This document shows positions 32,811 to 42,027 of a stretch of DNA of 60,876 bases, piece by piece (the stretch's first letter is position 1; the number at the start of each line of letters is the position of its first letter). A model generated the notes under the pieces. The model had not been told where the DNA came from. It did not search any database and saw nothing but the letters and a program-made list of their open reading frames with translations. Made by a program: the position numbers and the translations under genes. The DNA comes from CAZSNT01 sp964607765 (lineage in GTDB: Bacteria > Verrucomicrobiota > Lentisphaeria > Oligosphaerales > JABHEG01). Where the stretch lies: positions 1 to 60,876 of the forward strand of contig CAZSNT010000042.1 in NCBI GenBank assembly GCA_964607765.1, read 5' to 3'.

Positions 32811-34595
32811 ATGCGGAACGTTTTCAAGTACTTCAAGTTCTTCCGTGAACTCACCGGTCCTACCCTGACATACTTGGTAGGACTCATGCTCGGCGCGGGT
32901 CTCGCGGACGCGCTGGGGCTAAGCCTGTTCCTCCCATTGCTCGAAGGCAAGACCCGAACGTCGGCTGTCGGGCATGCCATTGTTGGAGCGTTCACAGCCG
33001 TTGGCATCGAGTATTCCCTGGGATCCGTATTGCTGACCGTCATCTTCATTTTCTTCCTGCGGAGCGCGCTGCTGGCCTTCAAAGACATTTACGTAGGAAG
33101 AACCCTTGCGTCGCTTCTTGTCAAGGTACGTACAGAAGTCGTCGCAGGACTGTTCCAGACAAACTACGAGTACCTGACGAGTAAAGACGCTGGTTACCTA
33201 AACAATGCCGTTACAGTCGAGGCCACCAAGGTCATGTCGGCGCTCCAAGCCTTTGTCGGTGTGCTCCACGCGGCGCTGTTCGCCGTTATCTTGCTCGCTG
33301 TTCCCCTGGCTCTTGCGCCACTGACGACAATTGGTCTGTTTGCATTCGGATTCCCCGCCTGGTACGCGATACGACGTCTCAATCGCGTGACCGCGCATTA
33401 CTCCGTGAAGAGGTCTGACGAATCCGCGAAGCTCCAGCGTTTCCTCATTCAGGCGCTCCGTTGTTCCAAGTACCTGAAAGCCACGCATTCGCATCCGCGC
33501 GTCCTGGCCAAAGTGAACAGGGCAAGCGAGGAACTCGGACACGTTGCGACTAAGTTGGCTGCTGCCTCGTCCCTGTCATCTCACGGGTTTGCACCCTTCG
33601 TGCTCCTGATTGTCGCTGTGTTCCTGTACTGCAATGTGGAGCTGATGGGCAGAGAAATGGCCGCAACCGCATTCGTCCTCTTCCTCATAAAGCGGGGAGT
33701 TGACCAAGCTCTCGGCGTTCAGAAGTGCTACCGCTCCCTCCTGCAATGCGTGGGGAGTCTCTCCGTCTACCGCGCGCTGACCAGCGAGATCAGGGAGCAC
33801 CGGGAAGACATGGCTGCCGCGGGAATCAAGCCCGACTTCAGTCACCCGCTCTGCCTCAGCAACGTGTCCTTCAGATACGTCCGTTCAGACTACGTACTCC
33901 GGGACATCCGCATTGAGATCCCCCCAAAATCAATGGTGGCCTTTGTCGGCGCGTCTGGCGCCGGGAAGTCCACGGTCGCGTCGGTACTTACGGGCATCCT
34001 CAGACCTACTGACGGCGCTGTGACACTGGGAGGAACCGACTACCGTGAGCTCGACCAAATGCAGTTGCGCGAAGCTGTGGGGTATGTCACGCAGGAGACG
34101 GTGGTTTTCAACGACACGATCAGGAACAACATCACGCTGTGGGAGAACGAGGCGTGCATGGGAAGGCTACACTCAGCCGCTGCCGAGGCGCACGTCGACG
34201 CTTTCGTGGGAAGCCTGCCCGACAAGTATGAGACGCTGCTGGGCGACGACGGCATCAACATCTCCGGCGGCCAGCGGCAGCGCATCAGCATTGCCAGGGA
34301 GCTTTTCAAGGACGTGAAGCTGCTGATCTTCGACGAGGCCACCAGCGCGCTCGACACCGAAACGGAACGCGAGATTCAGAAGAACATCGACGAATTGCGT
34401 GGCGACAGGACGATCGTCCTGGTCGCCCACCGACTGTCCACCGTCCGGAATTGCGATCGCATCTTCGTGCTCAAAGACGGCGAGGTGGTGGAAGAAGGCT
34501 CCTATGACGAACTCTGCGCCGCGAACGGGGAATTCCGCAGGATGGTGGATCTGCAGCAGGGCAATGGCCTGAGCAAGACTGACGAGAGGGCGTGA
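32811..34595 (+). CDS. ABC exporter with fused ATPase (lipid-linked oligosaccharide flippase type)
   Basis: This 594-residue half-transporter has about six membrane helices in residues 15-310 (for example LVGLMLGAGLADALGLSLFL). The ATPase domain has Walker A GASGAGKST (about residues 380-388), Q-loop YVTQETVVF, signature ISGGQRQRISIA, Walker B LLIFDEATSALD and switch His in LVAHRLST. It resembles MsbA/PglK, which flips lipid-linked sugars across the inner membrane. No Wzx-type flippase was found in the window, so this is the likely flippase of the locus. Its stop overlaps the next start. Confidence 0.85.
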   Translation: MRNVFKYFKFFRELTGPTLTYLVGLMLGAGLADALGLSLFLPLLEGKTRTSAVGHAIVGAFTAVGIEYSLGSVLLTVIFIFFLRSALLAFKDIYVGRTLASLLVKVRTEVVAGLFQTNYEYLTSKDAGYLNNAVTVEATKVMSALQAFVGVLHAALFAVILLAVPLALAPLTTIGLFAFGFPAWYAIRRLNRVTAHYSVKRSDESAKLQRFLIQALRCSKYLKATHSHPRVLAKVNRASEELGHVATKLAAASSLSSHGFAPFVLLIVAVFLYCNVELMGREMAATAFVLFLIKRGVDQALGVQKCYRSLLQCVGSLSVYRALTSEIREHREDMAAAGIKPDFSHPLCLSNVSFRYVRSDYVLRDIRIEIPPKSMVAFVGASGAGKSTVASVLTGILRPTDGAVTLGGTDYRELDQMQLREAVGYVTQETVVFNDTIRNNITLWENEACMGRLHSAAAEAHVDAFVGSLPDKYETLLGDDGINISGGQRQRISIARELFKDVKLLIFDEATSALDTETEREIQKNIDELRGDRTIVLVAHRLSTVRNCDRIFVLKDGEVVEEGSYDELCAANGEFRRMVDLQQGNGLSKTDERA

Positions 34596-35725
34596 TGTCC
34601 CCAGCAAGACGGTCTTACGCGCTCATCGGCGTGCTGACCGACAGCAGCGCTCCGAACTCGCGTGCGTTCAACCTGCCACTGGCGATGGCGCGCAAGAAGC
34701 TCCGGGAACGCGGCTACCACCTGCAATTCCATGCATGGGGCGATGCGGCGATCACCGACTCAGACGTCTTGTTTATCAACTCGCACGTCTTCCGTCCGGT
34801 CTGGGCGCGAAACAGACAGGAGATCTTCGAGTTTCTCGTGAGCGCGTCCGACCGTGCCAGCGCAATTCTGTGGTTCGATACCACCGACAGCACGGGGTCA
34901 ACGCAGCTCGGAGTTCTGCCATACGTGGACCGGTACTGCAAAGCTCAGTTGCTGCGGGATCGGAACGCGTACTTGAGCCCGCGCTACGGAGGACGACTGT
35001 TCACCGACTACTATCACCGAGAGTTTGGTGTGCAGGACGAGGGCCCGCCGTGCGGGGGATCAAGGGCAGAGCCCGAACATCTTCACAAACTCCGTGTGTC
35101 GTGGAGCTCTGCCTACGCAGACTACGGGCCGTGGGCCGGAGTCCTCCGACGTCTGCGTGGCTGTGTCAAGACTGCTGCCCCTCCTCTGATTAGGTTTGTA
35201 TCCCCGACCACCAAACGAGAGACCGATGTGAGCTGCCGCATCGGCAGGGGATACAGAAGGAACACAATCGGCTACCAGCGCGACAGAACAGCCTGCATCC
35301 TCGCCGATGCGTTTGGGACATCTGTCTCCCCTTTGCCCAAACGTCACTACTTCCGGGAACTGCGCAACGCGAAGATCGGCGTGTCCCCCTTTGGATGGGG
35401 TGAGATTGCCTACCGCGACTACGAGATCATTGCAAGCGGCTGCACCTTGGTGAAGCCGGACATGTCGCACCTAGAAACATGGCCGCAATTGTACGTTGAG
35501 GAAGAGACATACGTACCCGTAAGGTGGGACCTGTCCGACCTGGCAGCCGAAGTCCACTCGCTGCTGAATTTACCGGAACGGCGGGTGGAGATTGCCAGTC
35601 GAGCACAGGCGGCGTACAGCAAGGCGCTGTCGGACGACGGTTTGGAGGAGTTCACGGATCGGCTGGTGGCCCTGTTAACAGACGAGCCCGCGACTGAGTT
35701 TGAGATGGTGCCCGCCGATGAGTGA
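34595..35725 (+). CDS. glycosyltransferase-like protein (Glyco_trans_1-type C-terminus)
   Basis: This 376-residue protein starts with a Rossmann-like strand (SYALIGVLTDSSAPNSRAF). The end of the protein has RELRNAKIGVSPFGWGEIA, YRDYEIIASGCTLVKPDMS and HLETWPQLY, a pattern of group-1-type glycosyltransferases where Glu and Gly contact the donor. The middle is poorly conserved. GTG 34592 and ATG 34595 are adjacent possible starts; the stop of the ABC gene overlaps. Acceptor and donor are unknown. Confidence 0.65.
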   Translation: MSPARRSYALIGVLTDSSAPNSRAFNLPLAMARKKLRERGYHLQFHAWGDAAITDSDVLFINSHVFRPVWARNRQEIFEFLVSASDRASAILWFDTTDSTGSTQLGVLPYVDRYCKAQLLRDRNAYLSPRYGGRLFTDYYHREFGVQDEGPPCGGSRAEPEHLHKLRVSWSSAYADYGPWAGVLRRLRGCVKTAAPPLIRFVSPTTKRETDVSCRIGRGYRRNTIGYQRDRTACILADAFGTSVSPLPKRHYFRELRNAKIGVSPFGWGEIAYRDYEIIASGCTLVKPDMSHLETWPQLYVEEETYVPVRWDLSDLAAEVHSLLNLPERRVEIASRAQAAYSKALSDDGLEEFTDRLVALLTDEPATEFEMVPADE

Positions 35726-36947
35726 AAGAAACACGACGACCGACTGCCCTCCCCTCCGTGTCGGCGGGCTCATCTTTGGTTCTCTGAAGAGCTTGGGCGG
35801 CTACCAGGTTTTCACCTACAACCTGCTGCATCGACTGGCGCAACGCGGACACGACGTGCGCCTGTTCCTGCCACCCGGTGAATACGGGAAGAACACGTCG
35901 TTCTACGACCGGATGCTGTTCGACGTGGCCCCCCTGCCCTTGGCCGGACAGACGCTGGCCAGACTGCGGCGATTCTGTCCCGGCCTGCTCCGAGCATGGC
36001 TGAAGCTCACAGGCTTCGGCGCCGATCGTGACGTCTGGCAGGTTGTGGGAACGTACCCGGCCGCGTACGTGGCCGGCGCCTTTCCGTCCGCCGCTCCGAC
36101 TGTGCTCCGAGCCCATGGCGATGATATCCAGGTGGCACCGGAGTTGAGCTATGGACTACGGCTGGATCCGCGGCTGGAGAAACGGCTCCGGAGCGCTGTC
36201 GCCGGCATCGACCGGCTGGTCGCCATGACGCCCAGCATGGCCGACTGCTACAGGGAACTGGACGCCGACGACAGTGCCATCGTGCAGATCCCCAACGGTG
36301 TGGATGTCGAGCGGTACGGCCATGCGCCCGACAGACAGGCCACGCGCCGGAAGTGGGGGCTGCCCGCTGATTGCCCCGTCTGCCTGACGGTCGGGCGCCA
36401 TCACCGGAAGAAGGGCTATGACTTGATTCCACCCATGGCACGGCAACTCAGAGAGCGCGGCGTGGAGTTCTGCTGGCTGATCGTGGGCGACGGCACTGAA
36501 GTGTTGACGCCGTTGATAGAGCAGCATGCGGTGGGCGATGTGGTCAGAACAGCGCCGGGCATCAAGGCGTCTCTACCGGCAGCGGACGGTACCCCGCCCA
36601 AGCTGCCCGCGGACGATCTCGTCGAACTCTACCAGTGCGCCGACGCGTTTGTCTTCCCGTCGTACCTGGAGGGCTTTCCAAGGGTCCTCATCGAGGGCAT
36701 GGCAGCGGGGCTGCCGGTGGTCACCACTGACGCGCCGGGGTGCGGCGACGTGGTACAGCATGAGCGTACAGGCCTGGTCGCGCCGGCCGGCGATGTCGAC
36801 GCACTGGCCGAGCAGACCGGCAGGATCCTCACGGACGACGCCCTCAGACAGCGACTGACCGCTGCCGGCCTGGAGCACGTGAAGCAGTACGACTGGGACG
36901 TGGTCGTGGATCAGTACGAGGAGCTCTATCGCTCGCTGCTTCGGTAG
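35718..36947 (+). CDS. GT4-family glycosyltransferase
   Basis: This 409-residue enzyme has the complete GT4 layout: N-terminal GGLIFGSLKSLGGYQVFTYN, the RAHGDDIQ strand, IPNGVDVERYG at the domain linker, LTVGRHHRKKGYDLIPPMA, then FVFPSYLEGFPRVLIEGMAA with the E-x7-E donor motif and LPVVTTDAPGCGDVV. It retains all key residues. ATG 35718 lies inside the end of the previous gene (eight-base overlap) and places the first strand correctly. It probably adds one sugar of the repeat unit. Confidence 0.88.
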   Translation: MSERNTTTDCPPLRVGGLIFGSLKSLGGYQVFTYNLLHRLAQRGHDVRLFLPPGEYGKNTSFYDRMLFDVAPLPLAGQTLARLRRFCPGLLRAWLKLTGFGADRDVWQVVGTYPAAYVAGAFPSAAPTVLRAHGDDIQVAPELSYGLRLDPRLEKRLRSAVAGIDRLVAMTPSMADCYRELDADDSAIVQIPNGVDVERYGHAPDRQATRRKWGLPADCPVCLTVGRHHRKKGYDLIPPMARQLRERGVEFCWLIVGDGTEVLTPLIEQHAVGDVVRTAPGIKASLPAADGTPPKLPADDLVELYQCADAFVFPSYLEGFPRVLIEGMAAGLPVVTTDAPGCGDVVQHERTGLVAPAGDVDALAEQTGRILTDDALRQRLTAAGLEHVKQYDWDVVVDQYEELYRSLLR

Positions 36948-36966
36948 CCGCAACGAGAGACGCAGG

Positions 36967-37836
36967 ATGGGGAAGACACGGATCATCGTCTTTTCGAAGT
37001 GCCGGACGCTGCAGCTGAAATCGCTGCTGCTGTCGCTGCGGCATTTCTCCGATGTCGATGAAAGCGACATCTGCGTTCTTTACACGACCACAGAAGACAT
37101 CTCCTACCAGCCGCTCATCGACACGTTCGGATGTCGCTTTGTCGAGGAACACGCGTTCCTGGACGATGTGACCAATCTCGTTTCCGACGACGCCGCGGAC
37201 TACGTCTCGTTCATGGTGGACGACCTGATCTGCCGCGACGCATTCAGCCTGCGCCACGTCGAGCAGTTCCTCGATGGGCATCCGGACGTGGACTGCTTCA
37301 GTCTTCGGTTGGGGAGGCATATCGCGGACGAACCGGCACCGGACTTCTCCGTTCGCGGCGACGGGGTCCTGGTGTGGGACACGGCCGCGCAGCTGGGCAC
37401 GAGCTGGCGCTATTTCTGGGAGCTGTCGAGCTCGGTGTATCGTCGTGAACAGGTGCTCGGGTACTTGGGCAAATGCGATCCCCGCAAGGTCACGTTCCCC
37501 AATCCGCTCGAGTTCAACTACTACGCTCTCTGTCCGTCGCACCTGATCCCGGGCAGCGGCTGGAAGCTGCTGGCGCGCCGGGCGCTTTTCCTGGGCCGGT
37601 CCCGCACGAACCGCATGGCGTGCTTCGAACGCTCGAAGTGCTTCACACAGGGCGTCAATCTGGTCGCTGCACGCCAGATCGATTACGAGACGCTGCACGA
37701 ACCCCAGGCCCTGCATGAGAAGATGCTGGAGGGGTTCGTCATCGATTACCGTCCGCTCCAGACGGTCGAGAACCGCAAACCCAATGCCGGCTCAACCCAT
37801 TTCAGGCTTGTGAGAGAAGATGAAATCACTGCGTAG
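36967..37836 (+). CDS. GT-A-type glycosyltransferase-like protein
   Basis: This 289-residue protein resembles small GT-A-fold transferases. The first strand and helix (RIIVFSKCRTLQLKSLLLSL) match a nucleotide-sugar fold, and SFMVDDLICRDAF (about residues 79-91) provides a D-D motif at the expected metal site. PNPLEFNYYAL and GSTHFRL lie downstream. No membrane segment is seen. The family could not be pinned down, so acceptor and donor are unknown. Its last 17 bases overlap the FkbM gene. Confidence 0.6.
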   Translation: MGKTRIIVFSKCRTLQLKSLLLSLRHFSDVDESDICVLYTTTEDISYQPLIDTFGCRFVEEHAFLDDVTNLVSDDAADYVSFMVDDLICRDAFSLRHVEQFLDGHPDVDCFSLRLGRHIADEPAPDFSVRGDGVLVWDTAAQLGTSWRYFWELSSSVYRREQVLGYLGKCDPRKVTFPNPLEFNYYALCPSHLIPGSGWKLLARRALFLGRSRTNRMACFERSKCFTQGVNLVAARQIDYETLHEPQALHEKMLEGFVIDYRPLQTVENRKPNAGSTHFRLVREDEITA

Positions 37837-38593
37837 AACAGCACGTCGCACCGTCAGGAAGATCAAGGCGCACTGGCTTGGTCAGACCCGGAGCAAGATG
37901 CCTCAGCCCCGGGAACCGTCCCCCGGCGACCTGGAGTTCTACTCACAGTTCATCCCTCGCGACGGGCTGGTGTTTGACGTCGGTGCGAACGTCGGTGACA
38001 AGGCGGCCGCGTTCCTGCGCCTGGGCGCGAGGGTCGTCTGTGTCGAGCCGCAGCCACAGTGCGTCGCGTTCATGGAAAAGCGTTTCGAAGGGCAGCTTGG
38101 CAATGACAGCCTGATCCTCGTCGGCAAGGGCCTGGCGTCGGAGCCCGGTGAGCTGGAGCTGGCCATCTGCGATGACGCCCCGACAATCTCCACCTTCTCC
38201 CGCAAGTGGCAGACGGGACGCTTCCAGGAACAGGTCTGGGCCCGGTCCGAGGTCGTGCCCGTGACCACACTGGACTGCCTGATCGACGAGTACGGTCTGC
38301 CCTGTTTCTGCAAGATCGACGTCGAAGGGTTCGAGCTGGAAGTCCTCAAAGGCCTGTCCAAGCCCCTGCCCAGGCTCAGTTTCGAATTCACTCGTGAGTT
38401 CCTAAACGACGCAGGCGACTGCATGCGGCAGCTGACCACACTGGGAGACGTGACCTTCAACTGGGCCCGTGGAGGCGGCATGGGCCTGCCCGAGTGGTGC
38501 GGCTGCGAGGAGTTGCTCCAAGCACTCGCAGACGATCCTGATAGCGACCTTCACGGCGACATCCACGCCCGCTTCCCGACGAGCGATGGCTGA
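37820..38593 (+). CDS. FkbM-family methyltransferase
   Basis: This 257-residue SAM-dependent methyltransferase has GLVFDVGANVGDKAAAFLRL (about residues 49-68) as motif I and VVCVEPQPQCVAFMEK with the acidic ribose-binding residue. TLDCLIDEYGLPCFCKIDVE followed by GFELEVLKG is the FkbM hallmark. Such enzymes O-methylate sugar hydroxyls of polysaccharides. ATG 37820 overlaps the upstream gene. Downstream starts a 405-base repeat-rich gap, so the gene probably ends a transcript. Confidence 0.88.
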   Translation: MKSLRRTARRTVRKIKAHWLGQTRSKMPQPREPSPGDLEFYSQFIPRDGLVFDVGANVGDKAAAFLRLGARVVCVEPQPQCVAFMEKRFEGQLGNDSLILVGKGLASEPGELELAICDDAPTISTFSRKWQTGRFQEQVWARSEVVPVTTLDCLIDEYGLPCFCKIDVEGFELEVLKGLSKPLPRLSFEFTREFLNDAGDCMRQLTTLGDVTFNWARGGGMGLPEWCGCEELLQALADDPDSDLHGDIHARFPTSDG

Positions 38594-38998
38594 ACGCTGA
38601 ATACTCGATCGCGTTGAGGTGAGGAGGCCGTGGGAGTTGGTTTCAGTGTTCAGTGTTCAGGTCGGAGTTCTGCGGAATGACACCTGATCACGCTCAGCGG
38701 AAACACCTGACACCGTGCCTCAACGACACTGACTGAACGCCAACCAGCACCCCACGCACCACCTGAACACTGAACACCGAACACTCAATGTCGTTGAACT
38801 AAGGAGTTGGTTGCCATTCCCAGAAGATTAGGGTGAGAGATTAGGGCAGAAGATTAGGGTCGGAACACCTTGATCTTTCGCCTTGATCTTTCGCCCTAAT
38901 CTCCAAGGGACGCTTAATTCAATGACATTGACCGAACACTGAACACCAATCAGGACCCCACGCCCCACCTGAACACTGAACACCGAACACTGAACACC
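38594..38998. repeat. repeat-filled gap of the TGAACACTGAACAC family
   Basis: The gap begins right at the FkbM stop with a degenerate repeat copy (TGAACGCTGAATACTC), has TTCAGTGTTCAGTGTTCAGG near 38641, and then direct copies of a segment including CACCCCACGCACCACCTGAA (38743-38785) and its relative near 38950-38996. Between these lies the palindromic element at 38786-38930. No gene was found. The next gene starts immediately after the last repeat unit. Confidence 0.75.
38786..38930. repeat. MITE-like palindromic element, copy 1
   Basis: Arms CAATGTCGTTGAACTAAG (38786-38803) and CTTAATTCAATGACATTG (38913-38930) are inverted repeats with two mismatches. Inside are runs of AGATTAGGG and, inverted, TCTTTCGCC and CCTAATCTC. 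Near-identical structure recurs at 45632-45776. At about 145 bases with no ORF it looks like a non-autonomous element; no transposase for it is in the window. Confidence 0.65.
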
Positions 38999-39823
38999 GT
39001 GACAACCAAACAACCAACCGGACTTCGTCTGACGATCAGGCGGCACCTCGGCGCCTGTTACAGGCTCGTTCTGCCCATGATCAGACTCGGGCGCACCGCG
39101 TTGCGTGCCCTGCCCCTCTATTTCCGGTTCTTCAGCGATCTCTGGAGGTACTTACGGACAGATTCGCAGTCACGTCTGCGCCTCCGCGATCTGCAGCCCC
39201 AGGTCTTCAACCGAACATCGTCCACACACATCGACCCGCACTACCTGTACCAGAGCGTCTGGGCCACCAAGCACATCCAGCAGTCCGGAACCGCCCACCA
39301 TGTGGACGTTGGCTCGAAAGTGGACTTCGTCGTGCTGCTCAGCGCCGTGACTGATGTCTCTTTCGTCGATATCCGGCCAATCGAATTCGAGCTGGAGCAC
39401 TTCCATCCGAAGGCGGGTGACATCACTGCGTTGCCGTTTGACGACGGTGCGCTGGAGTCTGTGTCCTGCCTGCACGTGATCGAGCACATCGGCCTGGGCC
39501 GATACGGCGACCCGATCGATCCGGACGGCACACTCAAGGCAGCGCGGGAACTCAGACGCGTCCTCGCTCCCGGCGGCGTGCTCTACCTTTCACTGCCGAT
39601 CGGAGCAACCCGCATCTGTTTCAATGCGCACCGGGTCTATGCGCCGGAGGACGTGGTCGCGATGTTCGACGGACTGGAGCTGCTCGATTTCTGCGCCGTG
39701 ACGGATCAACGCCAGTTCGTGCGGCAGGCGACGTTCGAGGAGTTCGCGGATGCCCGCTACTCCTGCGGGATGTTCGCTTTCCGCGCCCCGGAGCAGCCAC
39801 CCACGCAGGATTCCCCGCAGTAA
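38999..39823 (+). CDS. DUF268-type/methyltransferase-like protein
   Basis: This 274-residue protein contains the core HHVDVGSKVDFVVLLSAVTD (about residues 99-118) followed by VSFVDIRPIEFELEHF and SCLHVIEHIGLGRYGD, the arrangement seen in DUF268 proteins, which have a methyltransferase-like fold. The Gly-rich loop is poorer than in true SAM enzymes. An N-terminal hydrophobic stretch (VLPMIRLGRTALRALPLYFRF) may be membrane-associated. GTG 38999 directly follows the last TGAACACC repeat unit. Confidence 0.7.
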   Translation: MTTKQPTGLRLTIRRHLGACYRLVLPMIRLGRTALRALPLYFRFFSDLWRYLRTDSQSRLRLRDLQPQVFNRTSSTHIDPHYLYQSVWATKHIQQSGTAHHVDVGSKVDFVVLLSAVTDVSFVDIRPIEFELEHFHPKAGDITALPFDDGALESVSCLHVIEHIGLGRYGDPIDPDGTLKAARELRRVLAPGGVLYLSLPIGATRICFNAHRVYAPEDVVAMFDGLELLDFCAVTDQRQFVRQATFEEFADARYSCGMFAFRAPEQPPTQDSPQ

Positions 39824-39859
39824 ACGCAGGTTCTGGAAGGAGAACGGACACCGTCGCCC

Positions 39860-40567
39860 ATGCCACGAGACCTCCCATGTCCAGTTCAGGCCGGCCCTCT
39901 ATACCTGAGCAAACGCGCGTTGCGCCAGGCGTTCCTGCGGCACCGTGAAGCGCTGCGCGGCTGCGTTTTGGACGTCGGCTGCGGCAAACGGCCTTTCCTG
40001 CAGCTGCTGCCGAAGCGCGACTACGTAGGCATGGACTTCGCCGCAACACATCGCCCCGACCTGTGCGGGAACGTCATGCAGCTGCCCTTCCGCACGCGCA
40101 TATTCGACACGGTGATCGCCACGGAGGTCTTGGAACATGTCCCTGAGCCCGGTGCCGCGCTCGCCGAGTGCCATCGGGTTCTCAAGCCCGACGGCGTGCT
40201 GTACCTCACCGTGCCCATGACGTGGTACCTGCACTACGAGCCGCACGACTACTACCGGTTCACCAAGTACGGAATCCGGCACGTCTGCGAGCGGGCGGGG
40301 TTCGAGGTCCAGCATCTCGAGCGAATCGGCGGTTTCACACTGTACCTGTGCGTGCGGCTGAGTGAGTTCCTGCACACACAGCTGAGCCATTGCCTCAAGC
40401 CACTGAAGTGGTTGGGAATGAGCGACATGCGTCGAGCGCGCATCGCGACGGTGCTGCTGCTGCCCTACCAACTCCTGGCGCTGACGGCCGTCTGCCTGTT
40501 CGACCGGTTCAGCCCGAAAGATGCACGCGGCTGGGTGGCGCTGGCGCGCAAGCCGGGGAACGACTGA
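39860..40567 (+). CDS. class I SAM-dependent methyltransferase
   Basis: This 235-residue enzyme has CVLDVGCGKRPFLQLLPKRD (about residues 35-54), GMDFAATHRPD, TVIATEVLEHVPEPGAALAE and RVLKPDGVLYLTVPM, all typical of Methyltransf_11-like enzymes. The C-terminal segment has a hydrophobic helix (TVLLLPYQLLALTAVCLF) that could attach it to the membrane. The substrate is unknown, probably a sugar or lipid-linked intermediate. It lies four bases before the next glycosyltransferase. Confidence 0.82.
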   Translation: MPRDLPCPVQAGPLYLSKRALRQAFLRHREALRGCVLDVGCGKRPFLQLLPKRDYVGMDFAATHRPDLCGNVMQLPFRTRIFDTVIATEVLEHVPEPGAALAECHRVLKPDGVLYLTVPMTWYLHYEPHDYYRFTKYGIRHVCERAGFEVQHLERIGGFTLYLCVRLSEFLHTQLSHCLKPLKWLGMSDMRRARIATVLLLPYQLLALTAVCLFDRFSPKDARGWVALARKPGND

Positions 40568-40571
40568 CACG

Positions 40572-41705
40572 ATGCGCGTGTGGATGCTCATACCGCAGTT
40601 CTACCCGTTCACGGGCGGGACGGAGCGGCAGTGCCTGAAACTGTCAAGAGCGCTGATTGAACGCGGGGTTGACGTGCGGGTCGTGACTCGGCGTGCGAAC
40701 CGGGGATTGGCGCGCGAAGAGACCATCGAGTCTGTGCCCGTCGTCCGCCTGCCCCGGACCGTGGCGGAGGGCGATCTGTTTTCGTGGGGCGCGTACCTGC
40801 GTCGGCGCCGGGACGAGTTCGACGTGCTGCACGCGCACCTGCTCGGCCCGAACGTCGCCGTGGGCGCCCGTGCGGGCCGGGCCCTCGACAAGCCGTTCGT
40901 TGTCAAGATCGCGAACAGCGGGGAGCGCTTCGACCTGACCGAGCTCGAGCGGCGCGTGCGCTGGCCGCTGCGAGCGTGGATCCGCAACGGCGTGTTCCGG
41001 GCCGATGCGGTGGTGGCCATCGCGTCATCGATCCGGCAGGAGTTGCTGGCGGCCGGCATCCCGGAGAGCAGAATTGCGTCCATCCCGAACGGCGTGGAAC
41101 CGTTGCCCGCGGCCACACCGGGGATCAAGCTGCAACGGCGCCGGGAGTTGGACTTGCCGGCTGATGCCGTGATCGTGCTCAAGGTTGGGACGCTGGGGCG
41201 GAAGAAGGGCACGGGAGTCCTCCTGGACGCGTGGCAGCGTCTTGCAGAAAGGCACGCCAACGCGGTCTTGGTCAGTGTGGGGGGCAAGAGTATCCCAAGC
41301 GAACTCGCACCCGCAATCGAGGCGTGCGGGAACAGCGTGCGGTTCGTCATGAACCAGCCGGACGGGGTACTGCCGTACCTGCAGGCAGCGGACGTGTTCG
41401 TGCTGCCGTCCTTCGCTGAAGGCCTGTCCAACGCGCTGCTGGAGGCGCAGGTCTGCGGGCTGCCGAGCGTGGTCACGCGGGTAGGCGGCAACACGGACGT
41501 CGTTGAGGACGGCGAGAACGGGTTCGTGATCGGGCCCGGGGATGCGGCCGAGCTGGCGGCTCGGCTCGGTGTGTTGGTCGAGGATGAAGCACTCCGGCAA
41601 CGGATGAGTGCGAAGAGCCTGACAGCTGTCGCACCGTTCCACATGGACAGCGTGGCGGAGCGGTATGTCGAGCTGTACTCGCGGCTGATTGGGGAGCGGG
41701 GCTAA
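40572..41705 (+). CDS. GT4-family glycosyltransferase
   Basis: This 377-residue enzyme has all GT4 motifs: N-terminal PQFYPFTGGTERQCLKL, a central SIPNGVEPLP linker, VLKVGTLGRKKGTGVLLDAW in the donor domain, then VFVLPSFAEGLSNALLEAQV with the E-x7-E pair and VTRVGGNTDVVEDGENG. It would add a hexose or hexosamine to the growing unit. Its TAA stop (41703-41705) overlaps the first bases of a CGCAGAT repeat arm, so the repeat sits exactly at the 3' end. Confidence 0.88.
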   Translation: MRVWMLIPQFYPFTGGTERQCLKLSRALIERGVDVRVVTRRANRGLAREETIESVPVVRLPRTVAEGDLFSWGAYLRRRRDEFDVLHAHLLGPNVAVGARAGRALDKPFVVKIANSGERFDLTELERRVRWPLRAWIRNGVFRADAVVAIASSIRQELLAAGIPESRIASIPNGVEPLPAATPGIKLQRRRELDLPADAVIVLKVGTLGRKKGTGVLLDAWQRLAERHANAVLVSVGGKSIPSELAPAIEACGNSVRFVMNQPDGVLPYLQAADVFVLPSFAEGLSNALLEAQVCGLPSVVTRVGGNTDVVEDGENGFVIGPGDAAELAARLGVLVEDEALRQRMSAKSLTAVAPFHMDSVAERYVELYSRLIGERG

Positions 41706-42014
41706 CCGCAGATGGCGCAGATACTCGCAGATGCCCGGACCCCGGTCATGTCCAAGGCGCTGGAGGGCGAGAGCCGTGTCGCGCCGTAGCCATGCGAAGG
41801 CGGATCCCCGCAAGCCGAGCGCGCCTCCGGAGTTGGCAGGATCATTGACAGCAAAATCGTTTGGGTTATTGGGTTGGGGTGCCGCATGTCGGATGTCGGG
41901 TACCCTAACGCCTAACTCCTAGCCCCTAACTCCTAACGCCTCCCCCTCTCGACTTTCGACTCTCACTCTCACTCTCTGCGAGAACATCCGCGAACATCCG
42001 CGTGATCTGCGGTT
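41704..42014. repeat. CGCAGAT module G: arms R and L with inverted filler
   Basis: Arm R (from 41704, AACCGCAGATGGCGCAGAT) and arm L (ending GATCTGCGGTT at 42014) bound about 270 bases. These contain unrelated sequence (41735-41875) and then the filler of modules B-E in opposite orientation (CATGTCGGATGTCGGG, CCTAACGCCTAACTCC, TCTCGACTTTCGACTCTCAC). No gene was found. It separates two transcript blocks far from the main array. Confidence 0.7.
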
Positions 42015-42027
42015 CGTGTTTCCGGCA

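Noticed and set aside
38640..38998. Tandem TGAACACTGAACACC as a CRISPR or satellite array
   Set aside because: The period is only 8 bases in short runs, interrupted by a palindromic element, with no unique spacers.
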